Positions 9,763 through 19,972 of a stretch of 64,000 nt of DNA are shown in pieces (position 1 is the stretch's first letter; every line of letters begins with the position of its first letter). Where the stretch lies: the NCBI RefSeq assembly GCF_009765995.1, contig NZ_LMUI01000004.1, positions 49,187 to 113,186 of the forward strand. The letters are read 5' to 3'. The notes beneath the pieces were generated by a model, which ran no database searches, was not told where the DNA came from, and worked only from the letters and a program-made list of their open reading frames with translations. Both the position numbers and the translations under genes were made by a program. Origin of the DNA: Methylocapsa sp. S129. GTDB taxonomy: Bacteria > Pseudomonadota > Alphaproteobacteria > Rhizobiales > Beijerinckiaceae.

Positions 9763-10983
9763 TCACCCCTGCCCCGTGCGCACGTGCTCGGGGCGAACGC
9801 CGAGGCCGACAAGGCGCGCCATCAGCCGGCGCAGGAAAGCAAAACGTCCGATCAGCCGGAAGGCGAGCGGCGGCTTCAACGGCGTGGTTTGGCTAAGGGC
9901 CCGCACGACGATATTGTTCTGCGCCATCACTTGCGCCCATTGCGTCGCCCGCGCCGGAAAAAGGCGGCGGCGTTCGACGGCGGCCAGATCATCGTCGCCG
10001 ACGCTGCGTGCGAGGAGCGGCGCGGCCAGTTGGTTGGCTGCGGCGACCGCGTCCTGCACCGCCAGATTGATGCCGACGCCGCCGATCGGCGACATCGCAT
10101 GGGCGGCGTCGCCGATCGCCAGAAAGCCCGGCCGGCGCCACTTCTCCAGCCGGTCGACAGCGACGCTCAGCAGCTTCACGTCATCGAAGCTGGCGATATT
10201 GGCGAGCCTTGCGATAGGAATCCGCATCAGCCGCGCGACATTCGTTTTGAAGGCGTCGAGGCCGCGCGCCTGCAGCGCTTCAAGCGAGCCCTTGGCGATG
10301 ACATAGCCGCATTGCCAATAGTCGCCGCGATTGATTCTGATGAAAATGCTTCCTGCATCAAAATGCCCGGCGATCTCCGCCCCATCGCCATCCTCGCGGG
10401 GAATGCGGAACCAGAGCACGTCCATGGGCGCGCCAAGATCAATCACCTTCAGGCCAGCGGCATCGCGCAAGGTCGAATGGCGTCCGTCCGCCGCCACCGT
10501 GAGATCGGCCCGGATCGCCAACGGGCCGTCCGGCCCCCGCGCTTCGACGCCGACGATTTTGCCTGCTTCCTCGATCAGCGACTTCGCTTCCGTCCGCATC
10601 AGTAGTCTGAAGGTTTTGAACGCTGCGCCCTTGGTCGCCAGAAAGCTCAGGAAATCCCATTGCGGCATCAAGGCTATATAATTGCACGGCGCGGGCAGAC
10701 GCGAGAAATCGGCGATTATGGCGCGCGTGTCGCCGAACCAGCCCTCAAGCTCGAAAGCCTTTTGGTGTGGCAATTGAAGGAATTCATCGAGAAAGCCCAA
10801 TTCCTTCATCAGATTGAGGGTCGAGGGATGGATGGTGTCGCCGCGAAAGTCACGCAGGAAATCGGCGTGCTTTTCCAGCACGACGACATCGACGCCCGCG
10901 CGTGCGAGCAAAAACCCGAGCATCATGCCCGCTGGCCCGCCGCCCGCAATGCAGCAGCGCGTTGAAACAACGGATTCACTCAG
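9763..10983 (-). CDS. FAD-dependent monooxygenase (UbiH/PHBH-type), probable CTG start
   Basis: A flavoprotein hydroxylase of about 406 residues. The dinucleotide-binding motif CIAGGGPAGMMLGFLLARAG lies upstream of the first ATG in this frame (10926), so translation must begin earlier. The frame is open back to a TAG at 11011-11013, with no ATG, GTG or TTG between; CTG at 10981-10983 follows a strong GGGGGAGG and is the best candidate. Later motifs fit the family: DGRHSTLR (DG motif) and FLAIGDAAHAMSPIGGVGIN (GD motif). The substrate is unknown. A frameshift from the out-of-frame ATG at 10998-11000 is the alternative. Start uncertain, family firm. Confidence 0.8.
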   Translation of the reverse strand: MSESVVSTRCCIAGGGPAGMMLGFLLARAGVDVVVLEKHADFLRDFRGDTIHPSTLNLMKELGFLDEFLQLPHQKAFELEGWFGDTRAIIADFSRLPAPCNYIALMPQWDFLSFLATKGAAFKTFRLLMRTEAKSLIEEAGKIVGVEARGPDGPLAIRADLTVAADGRHSTLRDAAGLKVIDLGAPMDVLWFRIPREDGDGAEIAGHFDAGSIFIRINRGDYWQCGYVIAKGSLEALQARGLDAFKTNVARLMRIPIARLANIASFDDVKLLSVAVDRLEKWRRPGFLAIGDAAHAMSPIGGVGINLAVQDAVAAANQLAAPLLARSVGDDDLAAVERRRLFPARATQWAQVMAQNNIVVRALSQTTPLKPPLAFRLIGRFAFLRRLMARLVGLGVRPEHVRTGQG

Positions 10984-11157
10984 GGCGGCCTCCCCCTCAT
11001 TGCTTATACGCTATTGTCAATCGCCGGATCGCCGACCGCAAGCCATTCCGAGCGCTTGCCTGGCGCATGAGGCTTTTCTAACGCAGCTAAGGCGCGTATG
11101 GGAGGAGCAGCGGCGGAAGCCCTGCCGCCAAACGCTTCTTTGAATCCTGGCGAGTCC

Positions 11158-11811
11158 ATGCAACACGCTCATTCCGTTCGTCCCGCCGGCTCCTGGTCCG
11201 GCGAGCCGGCCGACACAATCGTTCTCGATTATGACGACCGTTATCGGCGCCGCATTGCGATGACCGGCGTGCGCGGCCTCGCCTTTCTGCTCGACTTGCC
11301 AGAGGCGGTGATGCTGCGAGCCGGCGATGGCCTGGCGCTGGACGATGGACGCATCGTCGAAGTTGTCGCAGCGCCCGAAAAATTGGCGGAGATCCGCGGC
11401 GTCGACGCCGCCGCGCTGACGCGCATCGCCTGGCACCTCGGCAACCGTCACCTGCCGACCGAATTGCTTAAGAAAAGTCTGCGCATCCGGCGCGATCATG
11501 TCATCGAGGATATGGCGCGCGGACTGGGCGCCAGCGTTGTCGAGATCGAAGCGCCTTTCAACCCCGAAGGGGGCGCTTATGTCTCGGCCGCGCCAGTTCA
11601 TGGGCACGATCACGGTCACGACCATCATGACCATGGCGCGCATGATCACGATCACGGTCATCACGGCGATGCGCATCACCGGCACAGCGACCACCAGAGC
11701 GTCGGCGCCGAGCCGCATGTGCATGGCCCGGACTGTGGCCACGATCATCATCATGACCACGACCATTCTCACGGCCACGCTCACGAGGCTCATGGACGCG
11801 CCAAGTCTTAA
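11158..11811 (+). CDS. ureE: urease accessory protein UreE (nickel metallochaperone)
   Basis: A 217-residue UreE that carries Ni(II) to the UreFGD complex. The core has [14 protein letters not shown] and [11 protein letters not shown] in the N-terminal peptide-binding domain, and the metal-binding domain has [10 protein letters not shown] with the conserved His. The last about 60 residues are a long His/Asp tail (repeated HDH and HGH), a nickel store as in Klebsiella UreE but longer than usual. The start at 11158 (MQHAHS) is chosen by family length; ATG at 11098 is an alternative. The 3' end overlaps ureF by 20 bases. Confidence 0.92.
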   Translation: MQHAHSVRPAGSWSGEPADTIVLDYDDRYRRRIAMTGVRGLAFLLDLPEAVMLRAGDGLALDDGRIVEVVAAPEKLAEIRGVDAAALTRIAWHLGNRHLPTELLKKSLRIRRDHVIEDMARGLGASVVEIEAPFNPEGGAYVSAAPVHGHDHGHDHHDHGAHDHDHGHHGDAHHRHSDHQSVGAEPHVHGPDCGHDHHHDHDHSHGHAHEAHGRAKS

Positions 11812-12501
11812 GCCGGAGAGCCTAGAGCCGGAAAATTTTGCGGAATTGCCATTGCTGCTGTGGCTGTCGCCGGCTTTTCCCGTCGGCTCGTTCGCCTATT
11901 CGCATGGGCTCGAATGGGCGGTGGAGGCCGGAGACATCGTCGACGCCGCGACGCTTCAGATATGGCTCGTCGATCTCCTGAATTTCGGCGCGCCGCGATC
12001 GGACGCGGTGCTTTTCGCTTGCGCCTTCCGCGCCGGGCGATCGTCCGACTGGGCCGCGCTGGCTGAGATCAATGAATTGGCCGTGGCGCTCGCCGGTTCG
12101 GCCGAGCGGCGGCTTGAGACTTGCGCGCAAGGCGGGGCGTTTGTCTCGGCGATGCGCGCGGCCTGGACTTGCGCGGCGCTTGAACATTTACCGGCGAGCG
12201 GCGATCCCATCGCTTATCCCGTCGCCGTCGGCACCGCGGCGGCGGGGCATGGATTGAGCCTCGATCTTTCCCTGCAGGCCTTCACCCTCAGCCTGTTCTC
12301 CAATTTCGTCTCCGCCGCGGTGCGGCTTGGGGCGATCGGCCAGACCGACGGGCAGAAGACGTTGGCGGGGATTTTGCCTGACGTGCGCCGCCTTGCGCGC
12401 GAAACATCGAGCGCTGGACTTGACGATCTTGGCGGCTGCGCCTTCCGCTCCGACATCGCCGCGATGCGGCACGAAACGCAATATTCGAGGTTGTTCCGAT
12501 C

Positions 12502-12505
<4 letters not shown>
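11792..12505 (+). CDS. ureF: urease accessory protein UreF
   Basis: A 237-residue all-helical UreF, the activator and fidelity partner of UreG in urease metallocentre assembly. Diagnostic motifs are [21 protein letters not shown] at the start, the [10 protein letters not shown] segment, and the C-terminal [18 protein letters not shown]. The start at 11792 lies inside the 3' end of ureE; the open frame extends further upstream only as an overlap with ureE. The stop overlaps ureG by four bases (ATGA). Confidence 0.95.
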
Positions 12506-13122
<617 letters not shown>

Positions 13123-13257
13123 ATGACTGTGATCACGCGCATTTGATGGACAATCGGCGCAACCTTCATTTGCAGCGCAACTCAACTGCGTCATGAGCGT
13201 TGAGCGTAAACGGGGCTGTCGCATTTTGCTTGCCCTCAAATCGGAAGGAAACCCGCT

Positions 13258-13686
13258 ATGTTAGGCAAATTCGCTCGGACAATCGCCTTGACGGGGGCAG
13301 TGGCGCTGGGCGCGGCAAGCACGGCGCAGGCCGCAATCGGCGACGGCGTCTTGGGCGCGCGCGAGCCGCTGACAAACACGACGCAGATCGAGAAAGCCCA
13401 ATTCTTTTTCGGTGGCCAGAATTACTGCTGGTATGACGACGGTTGGCAGGGTGCGGGCTGGTATTGGTGTGGTTATGCGCATCGTAGCGGCCTTGGCTGG
13501 GGCGGCGGCGACGGCTTTCACGGTTGGCGTCGCGGCGGCGGCGGAGGTCATGGCGGAGGGGGATTCCATGGCGGCGGTCATGGCGGCGGCGCATTCCATG
13601 GCGGCGGCGGAGGTCATGGCGGGGCGCATGGCGGCGGTCACGGCGGCCATGGTGGCGGTCACGGCGGCGGTGCGCACAAGCACTGA
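13258..13686 (+). CDS. secreted glycine/histidine-rich protein
   Basis: A 142-residue protein with a signal peptide (MLGKFARTIALTGAVALGAASTAQA, cleaved about residue 25), a short conserved middle (NYCWYDDGWQGAGWYWCGY, two Cys and many aromatic residues), and a C-terminal half of GGGHGG-type repeats ending GGAHKH. Such tails can bind metal ions. It follows ureG by 135 bp on the same strand, so a link to nickel handling is possible but is inference. The ribosome site is GGAAGGAAA. The low-complexity tail causes long antisense open frames that are not genes. Confidence 0.75.
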   Translation: MLGKFARTIALTGAVALGAASTAQAAIGDGVLGAREPLTNTTQIEKAQFFFGGQNYCWYDDGWQGAGWYWCGYAHRSGLGWGGGDGFHGWRRGGGGGHGGGGFHGGGHGGGAFHGGGGGHGGAHGGGHGGHGGGHGGGAHKH

Positions 13687-13732
13687 TTCGCCAACGCGAT
13701 GAAATGAAAGAATATGGCGCGTAGCGCCAGCA

Positions 13733-13764
13733 GCGTCCGGCTCATCCAGCCGGACGCTTTTTTT
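13733..13764 (+). terminator. rho-independent terminator after the Gly/His-rich gene
   Basis: A perfect 10-bp stem, GCGTCCGGCT at 13733-13742 and AGCCGGACGC at 13748-13757, with a 5-nt loop, followed by seven T residues. It ends the transcript of the Gly/His-rich gene and probably of ureEFG. Confidence 0.9.
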
Positions 13765-13916
13765 GCTTTGGACCTCTGCGCCCAAAGAGATATCCGTGCG
13801 CGTTTCGTCGAGCGCGCTGGCGCCCAATGGGTTTAAAATCCCGCCGTCCGCATTATTTCTCCCTTTCGGCCAACGAATCTGCTTGAATCGCCTACCCCTC
13901 TCGCGAGAAACGATCC

Positions 13917-15710
13917 GTGTCCATTCGCCGCCTCGATCCCTTGCTGATCGACCGCATCGCCGCCGGCGAAGTGATCGAGCGGCCGGCCGCTGCGGTCAAG
14001 GAGCTGGTCGAAAATGCGCTCGACGCGGGCGCGACCCGCATCGATGTGGCGGTGGAAGCCGGCGGGCGCACGCTCATCCGCGTCGTTGACGACGGCGCGG
14101 GGATGAGCGCGCACGATCTCGAGCTCAGCGTCGAACGCCACGCCACGTCGAAAATTCCCGACGGCGATCTGACCAATATCGCAACGCTCGGCTTCCGCGG
14201 CGAGGCTCTGCCCTCGATTGCCTCCGTGTCGCGGCTTGAAATCCGTTCGCGCGCGCTCGGCGCCGATGCAGCCGCCATGTTGCTCGTCGAAGACGGCGTC
14301 AAAAGCCCCGTTCAGCCTTGCGCCCAACCGCACGGCACGCGGATCGAGGCGCGCGATCTGTTCGCTGCGACGCCCGCGCGGTTGAAATTCCTCAAAAGCG
14401 ATCGCAGCGAAGCCCAGGCGGCCGGCGATGTCGTGCGCCGCCTCGCTCTTGTCAATCCGCAGGCGCGTTTCTCCTTCGCCAGCGAAATCGGCGCGAGCTT
14501 CGACTGGCCGGCCTGCGCCGCCGGTGAAATGGGCCGCCTGGAGCGGGCGCGGCAGGCGCTGGGTTCGGATTTCGCCGCCAATTGCATCGCCCTTCATGCG
14601 GAAAGGGAGGGCGTTCGCCTCACGGGCTTTGTCGGCTTGCCGACCTTCAGCAAGAGCAATGCGCTGACACAATATTTCTACGTCAACGGCCGTGCGGTGC
14701 GCGACAAACTGCTCGCCGGCGCCTTGCGCGCCGCCTATCTCGACTATTTGCCGCGTGACCGGCACGCGGTCGTGGCCCTGTTTCTCGAATGCGAGCCACG
14801 CGACGTCGACGTCAATGTCCACCCCGCCAAGGCGGAGGTGCGCTTTCGCGACAGCGGGCTGGTGCGCGGCCTGATCGTCGGGGCGGTCAAGCAAGCGCTT
14901 GAAGGCGCGCTCCATCAGGCGTCGACGACGGGCGGCAGCGGCGCGATCGCCGCGTTGCGCAGCCCTGGCTTTACGTCGCCGGCGGCGCGCCTTTCCGGGC
15001 CGTGGGACTGGCGCGCTTCGCCTGCCGCTCCCACAGGTTTTGCCGAGCCCGCGCAGCAAAGTTTTGCTGACTTTGCGCCCGCCGCTAATGCCGCCGCCGA
15101 CATGGCGGCGCCCGCGAGCGCCGATCTCGCGGCGCCGCTTGGAGCCGCGCGCGCGCAAGTCCATGACGCCTATGTGATCGCGCAGACAGGGGACGGCATC
15201 GTCATTGTCGACCAACACGCCGCCCACGAGCGCATCGTCTATGAGCGCCTGAAGCGCCAACGCGCGCAAAACGGCATCGAACGCCAGATTCTGCTTTCTC
15301 CCGTCGTCGTCGATCTCGACCCCGACGCCGCGGCCCTGCTTGTCGATCACGCGGCGGCGCTCGAAGAGCTTGGCCTTGTCATCGAAGGCTTCGGGCCTGG
15401 CGCGATCCTGCTGCGCGAAATTCCGACCCTCCTCGCGCAGGCCGACATGAATCTTTTGATGCGCGATCTCGCCGATGATTTATCCGCGGAGGATGGCGCG
15501 CTATCCCTGGAGCGCCGCCTGGATCATCGCCTCGCCACCATCGCCTGCCATCATTCGGTCCGGTCCGGGCGCAAACTCAAGCCGGAGGAAATGAACGCGT
15601 TGCTGCGCGAGATGGAGCGGACGCCGGGCGCTGGCCAATGCAACCACGGAAGGCCGACCTATATCGAGCTGAAGCTCGGCGATATCGAGCGGCTGTTTGG
15701 GCGAAGGTAG
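13917..15710 (+). CDS. mutL: DNA mismatch repair protein MutL (endonuclease type)
   Basis: A 597-residue mismatch-repair ATPase from a GTG start. The GHKL ATPase motifs are ENALDAGAT, DDGAGM and TLGFRGEALPSI. A Pro/Ala-rich linker runs over about residues 330-410, followed by the C-terminal dimerisation domain. The metal-binding endonuclease motif DQHAAHERIVYE (DQHAx2Ex4E) and the ACHHSVR and CNHGRPT motifs are intact, so this MutL nicks DNA itself, as expected in a lineage without MutH. The gene stands alone behind the terminator at 13733. Confidence 0.97.
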   Translation: MSIRRLDPLLIDRIAAGEVIERPAAAVKELVENALDAGATRIDVAVEAGGRTLIRVVDDGAGMSAHDLELSVERHATSKIPDGDLTNIATLGFRGEALPSIASVSRLEIRSRALGADAAAMLLVEDGVKSPVQPCAQPHGTRIEARDLFAATPARLKFLKSDRSEAQAAGDVVRRLALVNPQARFSFASEIGASFDWPACAAGEMGRLERARQALGSDFAANCIALHAEREGVRLTGFVGLPTFSKSNALTQYFYVNGRAVRDKLLAGALRAAYLDYLPRDRHAVVALFLECEPRDVDVNVHPAKAEVRFRDSGLVRGLIVGAVKQALEGALHQASTTGGSGAIAALRSPGFTSPAARLSGPWDWRASPAAPTGFAEPAQQSFADFAPAANAAADMAAPASADLAAPLGAARAQVHDAYVIAQTGDGIVIVDQHAAHERIVYERLKRQRAQNGIERQILLSPVVVDLDPDAAALLVDHAAALEELGLVIEGFGPGAILLREIPTLLAQADMNLLMRDLADDLSAEDGALSLERRLDHRLATIACHHSVRSGRKLKPEEMNALLREMERTPGAGQCNHGRPTYIELKLGDIERLFGRR

Positions 15711-15773
15711 CAGTTTGCGACCGCAAGCGCGTCCTCCGAGCGTGGCTTAACACTCGTGTGACGGGAGACCAGC

Positions 15774-16181
15774 ATGCGCGAGACCCGGACGGTGAGCGTC
15801 TCAATCGCCCGACCATGGCAAGAGGTTTACGAGGCGATCTGGAGACCTCAAGACTTTCCGAAATGGGCCTCGGGTCTCTGCAAAACGCCGCTGGAAAAAG
15901 ACGGAGACGGCTGGAGAGCGGAAGGCCCTGAAGGGCCGATCAGAATAAGGTTTACGGACCATAACGTCCTTGGTGTGATGGATCATTATGTCGATGTTGG
16001 CGTCGGCCCGGAAATCTAAGTCCCCATGAGAATTATTCCGAACGAGGGCGGGACAGAGGCGCTGCTGACGCTCCTGCGACAACCGGGGATGTCTGAAGCA
16101 AAATTTGCATCGGACGCAGAATGGGTGGAACGCGACCTGCTTGCGCTGAAAGCGCTGGTTACGCGATGGTCGAGCGCCTGA
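15774..16181 (+). pseudogene. SRPBCC-family (polyketide cyclase-like) gene interrupted by an in-frame TAA
   Basis: The frame from ATG 15774 encodes a SRPBCC/START-type ligand-binding fold: SIARPWQEVYEAIWRPQDFPKW, then LGVMDHYVDVGVGPEI. There it meets TAA at 16017-16019. The same frame continues with VPMRIIPNEGGTEALLTLLRQPGMSE and ends EWVERDLLALKAL...SSA at 16181, exactly the second half expected for the family, where a Tyr codon (TAC/TAT) normally precedes VPMR. A single base change therefore gives an 81-residue truncated product. It could also be a sequencing error or a very recent inactivation, since nothing else is degraded. Confidence 0.75.
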
Positions 16182-16293
16182 TTTCATCCATGAACGCTGA
16201 GCTACGCCCCCTCCCCGTGTGAGCGGAGAGAGGGCGTCGCCAACGCCGCGCGTTTCCCATCCGGGGCGTGAGAAAGGAGACGATTGCGCGCCT

Positions 16294-16662
16294 TCACGCC
16301 CCGCTTGGCGCGAATACGCGCAGCCGATGGCCGTCGGGATCCAGCGCCACGAAAGTGCGCCCGAAATCCATATCGGTCGGCGACTGAACGATCTTCAGGC
16401 CTCGCTCACGCCAATCGGCGTGGCGCGCGTCGACAGCTTCCCCGTTCTCGAGGGCGAAGGCGATTTCGCCGCCGCCCGGCGCGTTGGCCGCGGGCTTGAC
16501 GCCGTCGCGTCCCCAGAGCCCCAACATGATTCCCGACCGCATCCCGAACATCACGAAAGTCGGCGAAGATTCGACGGCCGGGCGCCCGAGAAGGTCGGCA
16601 TAGAACGCTTCGCTCAGCTTGGGGTTGGCGACATAGAGAAGAATGAAATTGATGTCTGTCAT
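16294..16662 (-). CDS. VOC-family (glyoxalase/bleomycin-resistance fold) protein
   Basis: A 122-residue single vicinal-oxygen-chelate module pair: NFILLYVANPKLSEAFYADLLG at the start and TFVALDPDGHRLRVFAPS at the end are the typical halves. It is transcribed 67 bp behind a YafY/WYL regulator on the same strand, a common pairing in which the regulator controls the small enzyme. The substrate is unknown. Confidence 0.8.
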   Translation of the reverse strand: MTDINFILLYVANPKLSEAFYADLLGRPAVESSPTFVMFGMRSGIMLGLWGRDGVKPAANAPGGGEIAFALENGEAVDARHADWRERGLKIVQSPTDMDFGRTFVALDPDGHRLRVFAPSGA

Positions 16663-16729
16663 GGCGTGGCTCCTTTTCGATCGGAGCCTGGGATATCGCC
16701 GAGCGCTGTCAGATTCTGTCAGCAGCGAT

Positions 16730-17419
16730 TCACGCTTCGCCGATGCCTTGCGCGGCGCGCCATTCCTTCAGAAGCGCCTGTCGCCGGCGGGGATAGCGCG
16801 TCGGAATCGACTCGATCGCGCTGATGCGGTCGGTGCGGAAATGGCGGAACGCCGCGCGCGTCTCGCACCACGCGACGACGACGCGGGAGCGGTCGAAGAA
16901 GCTGAGGGCAAAGGGCCAGATTGTCCGCTGCGTCGGCGTCCCGGCGCCGTCGACATAAGCGACGTTGAGTTTTCGCTCGGCGCGGATCGCTTCCCGGATC
17001 GTCGGCAATTCGGCGTCTCCCACAGCGATGCGGTCGCCTGGGCCAACCAGCAGGCTTGAGGAATCCAGGAGATCGGAGAGGTTGGGGGGCAGCACCGCGG
17101 CGATTTTGGCCAAAGCATTGCGCGCCGAGCCGGCCAGCGGCGAATCGGCGCGGGCGGCGACCCAGCGCGAACCCAAGGCGAGCGCCTCGATCTCCTCGAT
17201 ATTGAACATCAGCGGCGGCAGCGTGAAGCCTGGCCGCAGGACATAGCCAAGCCCCGCTTCGCCAGCGATATCGGCGCCCTGCGCCTGGAGGGAGGCGATG
17301 TCGCGATAAAGCGTGCGCAGGCTGACGCCCTGCTCGCGCGCCAGCGCCGCGCCCGATATTGGGCGACGATGGCGGCGCAGAATCTGGATGAGATCGAGGA
17401 GACGTTGCGCGCGCGACAT
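16730..17419 (-). CDS. YafY-type transcriptional regulator (HTH_11 + WYL)
   Basis: A 229-residue regulator. The N-terminal winged helix reads ISGAALAREQGVSLRTLYRDI, followed by a middle helical domain and a WYL ligand-binding domain (IWPFALSFFDRSRVVVAWCE, FRTDRISAIE). WYL domains sense nucleic acids or nucleotide ligands. The VOC gene behind it is the likely target. The SDR gene ends just beyond its start on the same strand. Confidence 0.85.
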   Translation of the reverse strand: MSRAQRLLDLIQILRRHRRPISGAALAREQGVSLRTLYRDIASLQAQGADIAGEAGLGYVLRPGFTLPPLMFNIEEIEALALGSRWVAARADSPLAGSARNALAKIAAVLPPNLSDLLDSSSLLVGPGDRIAVGDAELPTIREAIRAERKLNVAYVDGAGTPTQRTIWPFALSFFDRSRVVVAWCETRAAFRHFRTDRISAIESIPTRYPRRRQALLKEWRAAQGIGEA

Positions 17420-17428
17420 GGCGGCGAT

Positions 17429-18166
17429 CTAGCGGCCGCCCGAGATCGTCAGCACGGTTCCCGTCGCATAGGCGGCGGCGGGCGACATCAGCCAGATGAT
17501 CCCCTCGGCGATTTCTTCGGCCGCGCCGACCCTCCCCATCGGAAGGCTGGCCAACGCCGCGTCGCGCATCTCCTTCGATGACATGTCAGTGGCCGTCATC
17601 CCGGGCGCGACCGCGTTGACGCGGATGCCCTCGCGCGCCACTTCGTTGGCGAGGCCTTTGGTGAAGGTTTCGATCGCGCCTTTGGTCATGGCGTAAGGCA
17701 CGCCCCCGGCAAGGCCTCCGAGCCGCGCCGCGACCGACGAAATGTTGACGATGGCGCCGCCGTGGCCGCCGTGGCGCGTGGACAGCCGGCGCACGGCCTC
17801 CTTTGCGCAGAGGATGGTTCCCATAACGTTGACTGCGAAAAGTCGCGCGAGATCCGCGGGCTCCTGCGCGTCTATGCGGGCGGCCACCCCGATTATGCCG
17901 GCATTGTTGATCAGTCCCGTCAGGGGCCCGAGCGCGCTTACGGCGCTTTCAAACAGCGATCTGACGGCCGCGGGATCGGCAACGTCGGCGCCGAACGCCT
18001 GGGCGCGCCCGCCAAGTTTCTGGATCGCCGCCACCGTCGCTTGCGCGGCCGCTTCGTCGACGGCGTAATTGACTGCGACGGAATAACCGGCCGCGGCCAG
18101 TTTGAGACAAGCCGCCGCGCCAATGCCGCGTCCGCCGCCCGTAACGATGACCATGCCGCTCGCCAT
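17429..18166 (-). CDS. SDR-family NAD(P)-dependent oxidoreductase
   Basis: A 245-residue classical short-chain dehydrogenase: cofactor motif TGGGRGIG (9-16), NNAG in GLINNAGIIG, catalytic Ser in VNISSVAARLGG, and YxxxK in PYAMTKGA. The closing ATGTVLTISGG is the usual C-terminus. The start at 18166 has a GGGAGA site; a longer frame to 18247 is not supported. It stops 10 bp before the YafY start, so the SDR, YafY and VOC genes may be one unit. The substrate is unknown. Confidence 0.88.
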   Translation of the reverse strand: MASGMVIVTGGGRGIGAAACLKLAAAGYSVAVNYAVDEAAAQATVAAIQKLGGRAQAFGADVADPAAVRSLFESAVSALGPLTGLINNAGIIGVAARIDAQEPADLARLFAVNVMGTILCAKEAVRRLSTRHGGHGGAIVNISSVAARLGGLAGGVPYAMTKGAIETFTKGLANEVAREGIRVNAVAPGMTATDMSSKEMRDAALASLPMGRVGAAEEIAEGIIWLMSPAAAYATGTVLTISGGR

Positions 18167-18430
18167 GATGTGTTCTCCCGCGTGAGATGCCGCCGACGCC
18201 AGAATGTCAGGCGACGACGGCCTTGGCGAGAACTGTCGATCATCCACAGGGGCTTTTGCAACGCGCTATGTCTTATGCGATACAACGCTTTGTGGCGACA
18301 TTGCGTCGAAAATGGGACGCATGCGTCGAGAAGGCTCTTCGGGGGCGGACGCAGCTTGGCGTGAGGGCGCGGATTTTGACAGGCGCCGTGTTTCGATCAA
18401 GCGCGGCGGCCAAAACGGGCGGGGCGAATC

Positions 18431-19882
18431 GTGAATATTTTTCGAGAAGTTCTTTTGGTTTCCGCGGCGAGCTTGGCCCTCGTCGGCGTTGCGCAAGCGG
18501 CTGATTTGCCAACCAGCAAGCCAGCCCCGCCGCCGCCCCCGACTCTCGCGTCTTGCGCGACGCCGATGGAGTTCATCACCACGGCCTGCCCGTTGACCTA
18601 TTACGGCATTACGCTCTACGGCGCGGTGGACATGGGCGGCGGCTGGCAGAGCCACGGAACGCCGTTCAACAGTTCCATCATCTCCGGCGTCGAAGAGCTT
18701 GTCTCGAAGAACAGCAATCACGCGGGATGGCTTCCGGCGCCCGGCGGCCTGACCCAGTCGTTCATCGGACTCAAGGGAAAAGAAGAATTCGCTCCTGGAT
18801 GGTCCTTTGTCTTTGATCTGACCATGGGGTTCGACCCTTATTCCATGACGCTCGCCAATGGACCAAAATCTTATCTTGAAAACAACGGCCTCCCCGCCAC
18901 CCTCCAGTCGTCAAACGCCGATTCGAGCCGGGCGGGCCAGTTTTACAACGGCACGGGTTATGCGGGCGTCAGCAACCCAACCTTCGGCACGCTGACCTTC
19001 GGCCGGCAAAACTCGCTGACTCTGGACGGCGTGATCGCCTATGATCCGATGGGCGCTTCTTACGCCTTTTCGCCGATTGGCTATTCCGGCCTGACCGCCG
19101 GCGCCGGCGACACCGAGGACGCGCGATACACGACCGCGATCAAATATCGCGTCGACGCCGGCATGTTCCGGGCGGCGGGGCTTTATCAGTTCGGCGGCTA
19201 TGAATTGAACAACGCCACGCAGGGCGCCTATGAACTGCAAGTCGGCGGAGATTTCGACGGCGGCGCCTACGGCAAACTTTCGCTCGACGCGATATACACC
19301 CGCGACAAAGACGCTGTTTCATCCGCGCCGCTCACCGCCGCGCAAAATCTGGTGCATCCCGGCACGCTCGCCGCCACTATCTCCGACGACACCAGCGTGA
19401 TGCTGCTCGCCAAATACACCTACAACCAGGTCAAGCTATACAGCGGCTACGAACACATCACATTCCAGAATCCGTCCAATCCCCAATTGACAAGCTTCAC
19501 CGACATCGGCGGATACACCGCCGTCTACACGGGCGTCGGCGGCCAGATCAACAATGTCGCCTACACCACCAACAGGATCATGCAGATCATGTGGGTCGGC
19601 GGGCGATACGCCTTCACCGACACGCTCGACGCGGGCGTCGCTTACTATCATTACATCCAGAATAATTATGCCGGACCGGCGAGCTGCGCGACCTTTGGAT
19701 CAAGCAGTTCGCATTGCGCGGGAACGATGGACGCCGTTTCTTTCGACGTCGATTGGAAGTTCGCCAAGAAATTCGATGTTTACGCAGGCCTGATGTTCTC
19801 TGAAATGAACAATGGTCTGGCGAACGGCTACCTCTATCACACCAACATCGACCCCACGGCCGGGATTCGCTTCCGGTTCTAG
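18431..19882 (+). CDS. outer-membrane porin
   Basis: A 483-residue protein with a signal peptide (cleavage after GVAQA, about residue 23), a proline-rich spacer, and then alternating amphipathic strands with Gly/Tyr/Phe girdles. The last residues IRFRF end in Phe, as OMPs recognised by the BAM complex do. LYGAVDMGGGW, FGTLTFGRQNS and GVAYYHYIQNNY are typical 16-strand Gram-negative porin stretches. The start codon is GTG. It lies alone between two intergenic regions of about 260 bp and is probably abundant. Solute specificity unknown. Confidence 0.88.
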   Translation: MNIFREVLLVSAASLALVGVAQAADLPTSKPAPPPPPTLASCATPMEFITTACPLTYYGITLYGAVDMGGGWQSHGTPFNSSIISGVEELVSKNSNHAGWLPAPGGLTQSFIGLKGKEEFAPGWSFVFDLTMGFDPYSMTLANGPKSYLENNGLPATLQSSNADSSRAGQFYNGTGYAGVSNPTFGTLTFGRQNSLTLDGVIAYDPMGASYAFSPIGYSGLTAGAGDTEDARYTTAIKYRVDAGMFRAAGLYQFGGYELNNATQGAYELQVGGDFDGGAYGKLSLDAIYTRDKDAVSSAPLTAAQNLVHPGTLAATISDDTSVMLLAKYTYNQVKLYSGYEHITFQNPSNPQLTSFTDIGGYTAVYTGVGGQINNVAYTTNRIMQIMWVGGRYAFTDTLDAGVAYYHYIQNNYAGPASCATFGSSSSHCAGTMDAVSFDVDWKFAKKFDVYAGLMFSEMNNGLANGYLYHTNIDPTAGIRFRF

Positions 19883-19949
19883 GAAACGGGCCGATAATTC
19901 GCCGAAAGCGCTTTGTCGTAAACTTCAATCCCGTCATTCGCCTCCTGAG

Positions 19950-19972
19950 CGCCGTCTGTTCGACAGACGGCG
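19950..19972. terminator. hairpin after the porin gene
   Basis: A perfect 10-bp stem, CGCCGTCTGT at 19950-19959 and ACAGACGGCG at 19963-19972, with a TCG loop, 68 bp past the porin stop. There is no T-run, so it may be a factor-dependent terminator or an mRNA-stabilising 3' stem. The rest of 19883-20140 shows nothing recognisable apart from the MFS promoter region. Confidence 0.45.

Noticed and set aside
11017..11793. Long minus-strand frame coding Met/Val-rich apparent membrane protein
   Set aside because: Antisense shadow of the His-rich tail of ureE; the hydrophobic runs come from reverse-complemented His codons.
13261..13827. Minus-strand 188-codon frame
   Set aside because: Antisense of the Gly/His-rich gene and its terminator; no ribosome site or family sequence.
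13833..15350. Minus-strand 505-codon frame
   Set aside because: Antisense to mutL, whose motifs are complete on the plus strand; typical high-GC shadow.
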